Shown here piece after piece: positions 46,601 through 57,660 of a DNA stretch of 64,000 nt (the first letter of the stretch is position 1; the number at the start of each line of letters is the position of its first letter). The stretch lies in contig JAUJYN010000024.1 in NCBI GenBank assembly GCA_030737835.1, positions 991,534 to 1,055,533 of the forward strand, written 5' to 3'. The notes under the pieces are model-generated. The model ran no database searches. It saw only the letters and a list, made by a program, of their open reading frames with translations, and was not told the origin of the DNA. This DNA is from Acorus gramineus. Its lineage: Eukaryota > Streptophyta > Magnoliopsida > Acorales > Acoraceae. The position numbers and the translations under genes were made by a program.

Positions 46601-46960
46601 CAAAAATATACACACATATATATAAGAGGTCGGAAACAATCCATGACTTCTAAGACAAAAATGAAGCATAATTCCAAAACGCGTCCGAGAAAAGATGACT
46701 CATATCATCTCCAAGCAATAGAAGCATTACGAGATATTATAAAGAAAATATTATCAGAAGATGGGATAAGACAGAAGTAACAAAGATTAAACCATAAGTC
46801 AAAAGAAAGGAAAATTGTCCACACAAATTCATCATACAATAAAGTGGAATTCACGCCATATAACAACCAAACCATGAGTTTTTCAAAAAATAAATAAATC
46901 ATGAAGTGCTGGATTAGACCTTCCCTGCATTACGCTTTCAAGAAGTTTGATGGGTCAAGG
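46601..46960. other. AT-rich stretch of TAT-1 3' region
   Basis: I see no gene or clear repeat except a last GCATTACGCTTTCAAGAAG that echoes the preceding repeat at 46927. Confidence 0.4.
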
Positions 46961-48399
46961 CAGTGGAGATGTCCTCGGTGTCTTCTTGGTCGTCGAATCA
47001 ACTGGCTAGGGTTACCAGGTCCTCGTTCATATGGAACACGGTTTCAGATTCTTCTGCGATAGAGGGGCGAGCTTCTGCCTCTGTTGATGTTCTCGGCAGG
47101 CTCTTTCTTTACCCCTGCAACATTCAGAACCTCCGGCTTCATGGTAGAAGAATTATCAAGTCGACCAGGGGAAGGAAATTCATCAACATCAATTATATCC
47201 GATAAGGTAAATATGAGGAAACTGCTTACCTGACCGGGCATTTCCTTCTGCTAGGAGGGGGAGACCGTATTTGGGAGACCTTCCTTGTCGATGTTAGCGT
47301 CGGGTTCAAGGAGTTGAGGCACGAGCACCTGTATAACTCGCCATGGGCCTGGCTCAGGCGCACAGTTCCTGCAGTCTTGGAAGCCCTTCTTGTAGCCCCT
47401 GTCGTATCTAGCTGCGATGGCCTCCGCGACATCCTTTTCAATTCGGCCCAAGTGCCCTTGCACCTTTTTAAGAATTTGGATTTCAAAATCCAGCTCCATC
47501 TCTTTCTCCTTTTGCTCAGCCTCGGAGATGACACAAGCCTTTTAGATTTTTTCCTTCTCCAGGGCCTCGAAGATCTCTTTAAAATCCTTTTTGAATTTTT
47601 CAATTGCCCGAGAGTGTTCTTCCTGGGCAGTTTTCAGGTTGGCCTTGGCCTTCTCCCGAGCTACGTGCTCCCCGTCGCGCTCAGAAGTGCCTTCACGGCA
47701 TCACCAATAATCTGGTTGTATTTACGGCCTACCATGCTGGAGTAAACGTTAAGCTGCACCATAATATAGAAACCATGAGAATTGCAAAAAATAAATAAGA
47801 ATATAATTTTTTGGAATATGAGCTGTAATGAAAAGGACATACTTGGTAGGCCATACTCTGCAGGATTAACCCTGCCTCTTGAGCGAATACGTTGTCTGCA
47901 AAAGTTCTATCCTTCTCCAGAATGACAGAGTTCATCAAGCCAATGGCAACCTCGCGGTATTTCAAACCAGAGTCAGAAACCTGAATAGGACTCGTCTTAG
48001 TCCTGGGGGTAGGCACAAACACCCGAAGTTTTAAACCCAAGGGAACGCTTGGTGGAGGTGGTGATTGAAAGGCCGAAACGACCTCTTTACCCTTACTCAA
48101 AGGGGAAATGGAGGCAGGTGGTAAAGACTTGGAAGTTGAAGATGGTTGGCCGACCAAAGTCTGCTTGCTCCTCTTGGTCGGGGTACTCGCAGCCTGCCTG
48201 GTCGACGAGTGTTTCCTTTTCTCAGGACCAGGGAGCTTGCCGATATTCCCCGGGCGCCGGTCTATGTCAGCCTGGAGTGTTGCTAGCCTGGCCCTCTTCT
48301 CCTTCTCACTGAAGTTCAGGGCCATTCTCTCAACCGGGCTAAGGCTAGACTTCTCCCCTAACTTCGGACTGCTCTTGGATCCCCTTCTGGAGCGCGAAC
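46961..48399 (-). pseudogene. TAT-1 antisense gene 2, 3' exons (Transposase_28-like / 'putative gypsy type' protein)
   Basis: Continues, across a solo LTR, the minus-strand gene whose 5' part is at 57661-58614; joining by position restores one reading frame at the CGAAC target. It codes a Ser/Pro/Lys-rich linker (KEVVSAFQSPPPPSVPLG), then SGLKYREVAIGLMNSVILEK and FAQEAGLILQSMAYQ. A GTATGT...TGCAG intron (about 47845-47752) leads to a coiled coil ending with VAEAIAARYDRGYKKGF. A second perfect donor, CAGGTAAGC, lies at about 47229. The C-terminal YxxGY-type helix is like that of plant gypsy-associated antisense proteins. Function unknown; several frameshifts. Confidence 0.6.
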
Positions 48400-49249
48400 T
48401 GTTGTGCCTGTCATTTGAAACCTTTTATTTTTTTTCGATCAGAGTCACTAAAATTTTAGTTTTTAGCTACTTGCGGGAGTTGGAGTGCTCTGATTGAAAA
48501 TCTAACTACATATTATGGGTCCTGGTACCGTTTTGTACTACCCATAAATTTTTTATCAAATTCTAGTAATGTTTCAGAAATTATACAGTTCCGAATCGTA
48601 TCTGGGTTTCGCTGTTACTGGGTTTCGGTGGGTGAGATATTTTCGAGTGTGTGGTGCTTCTCCACACGCTTCCCAATAAAGCAAATAAAAGTGGTTGGGT
48701 GTGGGTGATTTTATGCTTAACCTCACCCCCCCCCCCCATTTTTTCCTTGTGTACACCCCCAAGTGACTTTTGTCACCCTTTGCACCCCCCTCTCTCTCTC
48801 CATCCGAAAATCCCTCTCTTTGCCTCTCATTTTTTCATTTTGCTCTCCCTCTCTTGTGTGTTTGATGGAAGAAGTGATGGAGGAAGTGAAGGTATGTGTT
48901 TGTGTGTGAAGAAGTGTGTGTGTGCCTTTGTTCTTTAGCAACCCTTGCCTTCTAACACCATTTCCCTTCCTTTATTTTGCTCTCTTGGTGCTTGGACAGC
49001 AAAGGACTAATGGTGGATATGCTGATGGAGGTGGTTGGAAGAGGTGGAGAGCTTGGATGGTAAGGGTTTGTGCACTTGGGAGTGATGGTGCCCCCTCCCT
49101 TGACCCTCTCTCTTTCTAGGTGAGCTTTCCTCCCTCCCTCCTTGCATTTTGTTGGTGATTGCTGTCCCTTGGGGGTTTTGGGTAGTCTATGCATGCCATG
49201 TGTTTGTGTTTATGTTTGAATGGTGTGTGTGTGCGTGGTTGCTTGGGTG

Positions 49250-49690
49250 TAGGGGTGTCGGAGTGCCCGCGTGCGTGCTGCCTAGAGCCCAGCGTGCCCT
49301 GCCTGCTGCCCTGCCAGCACCAGCGCCCGTGCCCTGCATGCCCTTACCTGCTGCCCTGCCAGCACCAGCACCCGTGCCTAGTGAACCCAGCATGCCCCTG
49401 CCTGCTGCCCTTCTAGCACCAGCGCCTGCGCCTTGTGCCCAGCATGCCCTACAGCGTGCCCTGCGCCTATGCCCAGCGTGCCCTACGCATGTGCCCAGCG
49501 TGCCCTGCGGCGTGTCCTGCGCCTGTGCCCAGCGTGCTCTATAGTGTGTCCTGCTGCGTGCCCAGTGCGCCTTGCTCTGTCTGTGCATTCCGGGTGCTGC
49601 CCCGTGTGTGTGTGCTTCCCTGTGCGTGTGTGCTGCCCGAGTGCATGCCGTTCTGCCTGTCCCGCACGCGTGCCGTCTCACGTGCGTGCA
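49250..49690. repeat. C-rich low-complexity tract in B1b
   Basis: Units such as CCCTGCCAGCACCAGCGCC and GCCCAGCGTGCCCTGCG, repeated irregularly for about 440 bp. Strand skew is inverted relative to the G-rich tracts of the other LTR copies. Open frames on both strands are compositional. Confidence 0.7.
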
Positions 49691-50760
49691 GCCCCAGGTT
49701 GCGGTGAGTGGTTCGATCCAACCTTTTGGAAGCGCTCGATGCACGTAGTCATGCATCGTGCTTCCATGGGGCATCTTGGCACCCGTATTATGTTAGATAT
49801 TGCATGCTAGGTCTGTATAGCTCGTATATCACGTAGAACCCCCTATTCTACCATGTACTTGTCTATGTATTGTATTCATATGTAAATAATCATGTTTGCA
49901 TGTGCCTTGCTTGTATGGGCATGTATCTCTTTCTATTTATATGGATGTATAGAATATGGCATGTCTTAGGTAGTCTTGTTTGTAATACTACCCTACCCTA
50001 TATTAGAAATATCCAGGATGATTAAGCCTGGGTTAATATTGGGTACATGCCTAATATCCCCTTATCCTAAGACGTGAGGGCGTGGTATAGTTGTTGTGCC
50101 CATATTGTTGAGGTAAGGCTATGACCAGTTTCCTGAGATGATGAGGCTTTCTCTCTCTCTCGCCCTTCCTCTTTACGTGAACTAAGTAAGTAGATGTGGT
50201 TCCTACTTGACTCAGGTTTGCTTGGGATTATTGGCATGCGCCTATTAATGCGCGAGATCGCACTGGACCCATCCCTTTTAAGTTGGTGATATCCAACGCA
50301 TGTTAGGGTATGCTTTGTATGCTTGTATGATTAATGGCCTTGTATGCATGTTTAATTAGGCCATGCCTTGTATGCGTGTTGCATGATGTGTTGTTTATGC
50401 CATATATTCATGTTAGGGAAAACCCCTATAGTTAATCATATGTTATTGTGCATGTGGATCATGTAGCCTACTTGGGATAGAAATTCTCATGTTATAATTA
50501 TGCGCATGTTAGACTAATTGTGTCTACCCGTGCTAGGCGTGGGTATGACCCTTAGTCGGGTTGTACCTTATTAGTTAGAGCGCAAGCGATGTAATCGCCC
50601 TTGCATCCGTGTGATGCACTCATATGGAATTTAGGAGAATTCATTGTTGTATCGGTTTTGTTAAACCGATGGTTATGGTATTAAGCTAGGCCTACCCATG
50701 CTAGGTTTGTGTATGAACCGCCTGTTGGGTTATGCTTTTGTTTTATTTTTGCGCGAGAGC

Positions 50761-53700
50761 TGTTGTGTCTGTGTCATTTGGAGCGCTCTGTTTGAAGATT
50801 TGGGTAAATAATTTTTTTTTAAGGGTTATGTATTCCTGATTTGGTATTTGGATTTGATTTTGTTAAAATCCAAGATGATGAGGTTTAATTGGGATTTTAT
50901 TATGAGATGTCCAGTTTTGAGTTAGCTTTCGCACAGAAGTGGAATTAGATCAACTGGATTCTTGTAGTAAAAGTTATGGGTATTTTTCCAAGTATACCCC
51001 GGGGATGGAAATTCTGGCAGCAGCCCTGCTCTATGTTTAGCTCAAATTTCGGATTAGCTAGAGGGATTATTTGATCTTGTCATAAACATAAAAGTTGTAG
51101 ATAATCTTCTTGGATTTCCAACGGACTTGGAATTGAGCAATTCGGAGCTGTATCGAGGAAGTTATGGCTGTTCCAGTGAAGCTTGCGCAGAATTTCTAGT
51201 CAAAGGGCAACCTAGTCATTTCTCCTTAGATATTTTGCATAAATATCTCTATCTCTCTCTCTCTCCCTCCCAATGTTGTCGACCAGCATTTCTGGTCCCT
51301 CTCCTCTCTTTCTTTTGCCCCCCATGTGTTTGATGTGGGGTCTCAAAGAGGAGGAGATGGTGGTGGAGGAAGTGGTGGTGGTGGATCTAGGTGTGTTGTG
51401 ATGTTTGTTCTCCCCCCCTCTCTCAAGCTCTCTTTGCATGGATCTCCCCCCCCCCTGATTTTCGGCTGAGAGGAGGCTGAGGAGGCCGAGGTGGTGGTGG
51501 TGGTGGTTGAGGTGGTCGCGGGTGCGTCGAGGGCCCCCGAACCTCCCCCTTTTGTTTCCCCTCCAAGGTGAGCTCCTCCCCTTCTTTTCTTGATTTTCTT
51601 GGCTTAAGGGGTTGGTTGGGAAGTCATGCATGCTAGGTAGAGGTGTTAGGGTGTGTGTGAGGGGTTGGGATGGGTGAAAATGAGGTTTAGAGGGCTTGGG
51701 CGCGCGCTGGGCGCAGTCTGCGCGCGTGCGCAGGCGGGCGCTGGTGGGCGCAGTCGGGCGCGCGCGGGCGCGCGGGTACGAGCGGTAGTGCACGCGGGTG
51801 CAGGCGCGAGCGGGGGTGCGCGCGGGTGCGCGTGGGCGCTCGCGGGCAGGGCGCCTGGGCATGCGCCTGGGCGCGGGGCTGGGGACCAGTGCGTGCGCGG
51901 GGGGCGCAGTGCACTCGAGGACGCGCTGGGCTGGACGCGCGGGCGCGCGCGAGCGTGTGCATGCGTGCGGCAGCGCGTCTGGGCGCGCGGCAGTACGCCG
52001 ATGGTGCCGGGGTGTGTGCGTGCGTGCGCATTCGTGCGGGGGGCCATGCGTATGGCTGCCCGGGGGTTCGGGAGTGAGTCGGGGTGCTCAGACTCGCGGG
52101 CGTACAGGCCGTATGTACGCTTGTCTGAGTGTTGGGTATTTTGAGTGTATTTTAGTTGTATTTATGTATTTTACTCACCGAGTTTGATTACCCTGTCTTG
52201 CAGATCTTGGCGGACGGTCGCGCGACGACCCGGTGATCGGTGAGTGGTACAACCCAACCCAGTAGGGAGGCGCTATATGCACTTGGGCGTATACCGTCCT
52301 CCCCTGGGGCACCATAGTGAATAATAACTTGTGTAATGTGTAATCCATGCAAGCATGATAAATATGTAGAATGCATGCCACCCTAGACTTTGTATGTTAG
52401 GGACTTCACCCTCAGGATATGTGTAAGAGCCATGCATCCTGTCACCTATTGAGAGGTGAAGGTGAGGGTGTGGTGGGTCGGCGATGTAGCGACCCACTGG
52501 ATTGTGTAGTCCCAATATCCTATGTCACCTATTGAGGGGTGAGGATGAGGGTGTGGTGGGTCGGCGATGTAGCGACCCACTGGATTGTGTAGTCCCAATA
52601 TCCTATGTCACCTATTTGAGGGGTGAGGGTGAGGGTGTCACGCCCCAGGGCGGCCGTCCCCGGGACGCGGCAAGTGTATATATGATATCAGTAACAGGAA
52701 ATCGACAATAAACCACAAACAATCTCTAAAATGACAACACAGATAAAAGCAGGGCTGACATAATATATACACCAAATGCGGAAGCTAAAAGACTGAGTCT
52801 GTAGTCAAAACATACTACAGACTCGATACATAATCATAAGTCCTGTGAGAGCCAACATGCCCATATATATACACAAATAAAATCCATACATAATCCAACT
52901 AGGTGCCCAAGCACAGAATATATACATACAACTGAAAGAAGGGTGCTGATGGCCTCAAAACTCGTGGGACGCGGCGCTACCCTCTACTGGTGTAGTCGCT
53001 CGGGAAGCTCCTCCCTCAGAGATCACTGAAAAAGACAATATGCGAGGGGTGAGCCACACGCTCAGTGAATAGCACAACCCATGCATACAGTTCATATTAA
53101 CCACATTTAAGCAATTCATAAGCCACAAGTGGCATAATATCACAATCCGGGGGTTCGTTACATCGCCGAACCCCATACCCTCACCCTCACCCTCACCTTC
53201 AACAGGTGACCTAGGATGTTGGGACTTAGCGGGTTGATAATCATCCATACATAATCCTGTGGGTCGTCGCATCGCCGGCCCACCATACCCTCACCCTCAC
53301 CTCTCAACAGGTGACCTAGGCTCTTGGGACTGACTAGGCTGTTGGTCACCCTTGGTCCACCGATAGTCTCTCCTCACTCCGTAGGTCGTTTGGCCACTCC
53401 CATGTTCAGCACAGTCCTTCACCAAAACAGGAGGCGCCTACTAATGGGAACCCCTGCACGGGACAACCTGTCTAACGCTGAGGTAGTCTCTACACGGATC
53501 CGACGAAGGGAACAGAACAGCCTATCCATCGCATATGATCCACTCGGATCCGCTGACAGCACATCTCTACGACTCTAATGTCTTGAATTCCTCAGAATTC
53601 CACCAGCGCGCATAACCAGGATGCGGGGAAATAAATAAGACCAATATGGGGAAAAGAGACCTTGGGAGGGTAACCTGAGGTCCCGATGTAGGACATCCGA

Positions 53701-56320
53701 CAACCAAACGAGGAACAAGGAGTACCCTAACCCGGGTCTCAATGTTAACCTCGCAAGGCCCCCTTATATTCCCTAAGCATGCTATCTATTATTACAGTTC
53801 GCATTTAATTAAATAAACCAAACTAATAGGACGCATGCACAGGTCGGGCTTTCCTAGCATGATAGCGAGGTGGCAGGATGCACGGCTCATGCACAATCCT
53901 AAGGGTGCAAGTCCCTATCACACAATCTAGGGTGGCATGCAATTCTACACACACATCATGCTTACATAGATTATAATTGCAATAATTAATACAAACTATA
54001 CGCCCCAGGGGAGATCGGTACATGCCCAAAGCATGTAACGCCTCCCAAACTGGGTTGGGTTGTCCCACTCACCGGAATTCGGGTCGACGCGCGACCGTCC
54101 GTCGAGATCTGCAAGACAGGGTATTAACTGGTTAGAATAAATCCACAAATACCCAATAATACACGATAAATACCCCAAAACCCCAAATCAAACACCCAAC
54201 ACCCCCGGCAACCACCCGCACGGCCACCCGACCGCCCGGGTGCACCGCCGCGCCTCAGCCCGCCGTCTGGACACGCCGCCGCACCAACCCTGGGGCTCCG
54301 CGCGTCCACTGCGCCCCGCCGCAGTCGCCCGCGCGCCCCGAACACCTCGCGCCGCCCCGCGAGCACTCCGCACGGCCCACCACTGCCTCGCCGCGCCCTC
54401 CGCGCGCACTGCCCTGCTCAACCAGCACCTCGCGCACACTTCGCCTGCCCCACCGCGCCTCGCGCACACCTCGCCTGCTCGACCGCGCCTCGCGCACACC
54501 TCGCCTGCTCGACCAGCACCTCGCGCACACACCACCACTGCCCGCACGCCTAGCACCCGTGCGACCAGCTCCTCGCGCCCAGACCAGCGCGACCAGCACC
54601 TCGCGCGCAGTTCACCATCAGCTCCTCGCGCACAGCTCCCCGCGCATACCCGCCTAGCTGGCCTCCAGCTCTCCCCGCCGAGTGCACGCCCGCGCGCACG
54701 CACGCGCGCGCCCTGCCAGCCCCTGCGCCTGAGCTGCCCGAGGCCACCAGCCCACACGCCAGCACTGCCAGCCCACCCAGCGCACCCAGCACGACCAGCT
54801 CCTCGCACCAGACCCGCGCTCACCCGCGCGCACGCACGCCAGCGCACGCACGCGCGCACACCCGCGCGCGCCCAGCCTGTGCGCTACCTGAGCCCCTGCC
54901 GCTGCTGCCTGCTGCTCGGGACAAGGCCTGCCACTGCTCGAGCACCTCCACCACCACCCGAAAGCCTCCAACGGCCTCCGACCGCCTCCCACTGCCCCCG
55001 ACGGCCACCCACCGCCTCCGACCACCACCCAACCCTAGATCCACCTCCCTAGCATACATCTATGCAAGAAAAAGAGGGAAAGGAGGCTTACCGAGGGGAG
55101 GGGAAGGTGTTCGGTAGCTCTTCGTGCGCCGGAACCTTTCTCAAAGGCTCTCCTACGCCCCGATCTACCACGGCCCTCGAATCGGGCCAAAACAGAGGAG
55201 AAAGAGAGGTGGTCGGAGTGGCTAGAGTCGTCGGAATCGGGTTTTGAAAACACCGGAGTGTAGATCGGGACCCGATCTACACTTCTCGTGCTTTGGGTTT
55301 TTAGTTTTGAAGGGTCTAGGGGGCTCAAACGGAAGAAAAACGGAGAAGGGGAGAGAGAGGGTTTGGGGAGGAAGATGATGAATAGTACCTCGAGATTTTT
55401 AGCTCTCACTTATATATCGTGCGACTTAAAAACCCGGATACGCCCCGGAACTGTGAAATTTTTGTAAACGATGCCGGAATTCGATGAAATTTTCATGAGT
55501 GGCTTAAAACGGCACCAGGACACATAATATGCAGTTAGATTTTCAATCGGAGTCCTCTAACTCGGACAATAGCTAACAGTCCAAAATTATGCGGTTCCGA
55601 TCGAAAAACACAAAAATTTTAAAACTGCTAAAAATGCTCCAATGGTTGCCAATAGGCCAAAAAGTGACACATATATAACAGAGGGTGTGGTGGGTCGGCG
55701 ATGTAGCGACCCACTGGATTGTTTAGTCCCAATATCCTATGTCACCATATTGAGGGGTGAGGGTGAGGGTGTGGTGGTTCGGCGATGTAGCGACCCACTG
55801 GATTGTTTAGTCATTGCCACTTAGAGGCTATGATTGATTTGAGGTTCATATGATTTGTCATGCATGGGTTGTGCTGTTCACTGAGCGTGTGGCTCACCCC
55901 TCGCATAATATTTTTCTCCAGTGCTATCTGAGTCGGGTCAGGAGGAGGAGCTCCCCGAGGGACCTCAGCAGTAGCGGTGCAGCGCCACATTTCCGCGAGT
56001 GTTAGAGCTATCAGCATCCCTTTTTGATTTGTATGTATTATATTCCGTGCTTGGGCACGCGTTTGTATTATATTTGGATGTCATTGTATATATTGGCTCT
56101 CATAGGACATTTGATTGTGTATCGAGTCTGTAATATGTCTTTGAGTTACAGATTCAGTCTTTTAGCTTCCGCTATTTGTGTATATATCATGTCAGCCTCT
56201 TTGTTGTCAGAGTGGTAATTGTTGATGTTGTTCAGGGTATTTTATTGACCTCCTGTTTAGACTGCTGATATCATACATACACTTGCCGCGTCCCGGGGAC
56301 GGCCGCCCTGGGGCGTGACA
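50761..56320 (-). mobile_element. Solo LTR B2b (mosaic: family B front, family A back)
   Basis: + strand ends are TGTTGTGTCTGTGTCATTTG and GGGGCGTGACA, with a perfect duplication agagc (50756-50760, 56321-56325). It is inserted in B1b. Own length is about 2.5 kb without A4. The front matches B2a; the middle and end (GGACGGTCGCGCGACGACC, ~80-bp repeats, CTCCCCGAGGGAC) match family A. Donor GTGAGC near 51568, G-rich tract 51700-52130, 36-nt segment 52204-52239, acceptor at 55919-55920. At least four ~80-bp repeats, one of which was the A4 target. The strand is inferred. Confidence 0.88.
52636..55680 (+). mobile_element. Solo LTR A4 (family A), opposite orientation
   Basis: On the + strand it starts TGTCACGCCCCAGGGCGG and ends CACATATATAACA, with a perfect duplication gaggg (52631-52635, 55681-55685) inside the ~80-bp repeats of B2b. 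It is the innermost, fourth level: TAT-1 > B1b > B2b > A4. Read on the minus strand it has TATATAAG (55418-55411), the inverted repeat GTAGATCGGG/CCCGATCTAC (about 55260-55282), a donor near 55095, the G-rich tract (54190-55040), and a 36-nt segment 54108-54073. The start TGTCACGCCCC, AATGCGGAAGC (52775) and GAGGGGTGAGC (53045) resemble Tekay/Del chromovirus LTR starts as I remember them. Confidence 0.88.
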
Positions 56321-57660
56321 AGAGCATAGGTAACTCTTCGCGTCCGATGCGACGCATCTGTGTGGGAGTTCAAGTGTATTCAATATCATTGGTATGTGAT
56401 TATCGAGTGTAGTTGATCTATGAGGTTTGCATTGCGAGCATGGGACCGCTCTCCTCTTCATCGGATCCGTGTTGAAGCTGCCCGACGTTGAAGCTGTCCT
56501 GATAGAGGACTCTCACCTGTAGATACTAACGATGCGTTCAGTAGTTGTATTGATCATGGGAGTATACTAGGTAGAGGATATCGGGGAGAGGGCTACCGGA
56601 TGACGAACGGTTTAAGGCAGTCGGATTTTTCCCCCAACAATCTTGTGTCCCCCTTGGGGTGAGGGTGAGTTGAAGTCACGTAGCCACGTGACCATTTTTA
56701 CCTGTCGAGTATACTCCAAGTAAGTTTAGCCAAACGCTTTGAGGTATCGTAGTGGCATCTCCACCTCCTAGCGGAGGGACTTGTTGTATTATGTTATCCA
56801 GTAACACCAGGTGTTATGGTTAACCTTTGCTTTCTCCCCGGGTGTCCCAGGAGTTTCCCTTCAGGGGCGGGGGCAGGGGCGGGGGTGTGGTGAAGTCACG
56901 TCGTTACGTGATCCATTCATTTGTTCGTCCGTTCCCATAGTTGTTGGGTCCACTTATGTATCTATGTTGAGAGACATCGGTGGGCAGTTATCTCGTTGTA
57001 GATAATCCAGTAGTGTTGTGTGAACCATTAATTCCGCGTCTCTTTGACAAATGGTATGGTCTCTCCCCAAGAGTCCCATGAGTCTCCCTCCGGGAGTGAG
57101 GGCGAGGGTGAGGTTGGTCGCATCGCCGTGTGACCTTGTTATATGTTGGGTTTTCACCCATGTTTTCCTTGAAAAGAAATTGCCTTGTCATTCAATTGTT
57201 GTACTGGTGCTTGGCTTCTTGCCACTCACTGAGCTTGTAGCTCACCCCTCGCGTACTGTTTCTTTTACAGGGGCAGTGTTGGGCGTGGAGCTGGAGCTTC
57301 TCTGTGGCGTGGTCTTGTGTGCGTGGAATGTCCCGTCTGGCGATTGGCGAGTGCGAGTCTGTCAACAGTCCTAGAGTTATTTATGCATTGATAAATCATG
57401 CATGTTGCACTGGTTGTATTTTATTTGGACTAGACTTAGCTCTCATAGGATAGTGATTGTGTATTCGAGTCTGTAATAATGTTTTGGGTTACAGACTTAT
57501 TGGTATTTTTATGCTTTCGCATTTTCAATTGAGCTATCAGTTATCATTGCTTTGTCAGCCTTGTATGTTGTATATATATTGGCATCTTTGTTGACCTCTT
57601 GTATGATTATTGATATTATATATTGCCACGTCTCTGGGACGGCTGCCCTGGGGTGTGACA

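Larger units (their letters stand above)
48400..57660 (-). mobile_element. Solo LTR B1b (family B), carrying nested solo LTRs
   Basis: + strand ends are TGTTGTGCCTGTCATTTG and GGGTGTGACA, with a perfect 5-bp duplication cgaac (48395-48399, 57661-57665). It interrupts TAT-1 antisense gene 2. Its own length is about 3.7 kb without the nested 50761-56325 block. The tract at 49250-49690 is C-rich on the + strand (CCCTGCCTGCTGCCCTGCC), opposite in skew to all other copies. The acceptor-like CAG before CCCCAGGTTGCG and GTGAGT is kept with a shortened segment. The back has acceptor CAG before GGGCAGTG (57271). The strand is inferred. Confidence 0.88.

Noticed and set aside
48716..48740. Poly-C and poly-G runs (48727-48739, 25150-25162) as functional elements
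   Set aside because: Simple homopolymers at variable positions in LTR copies, likely slippage or assembly noise.
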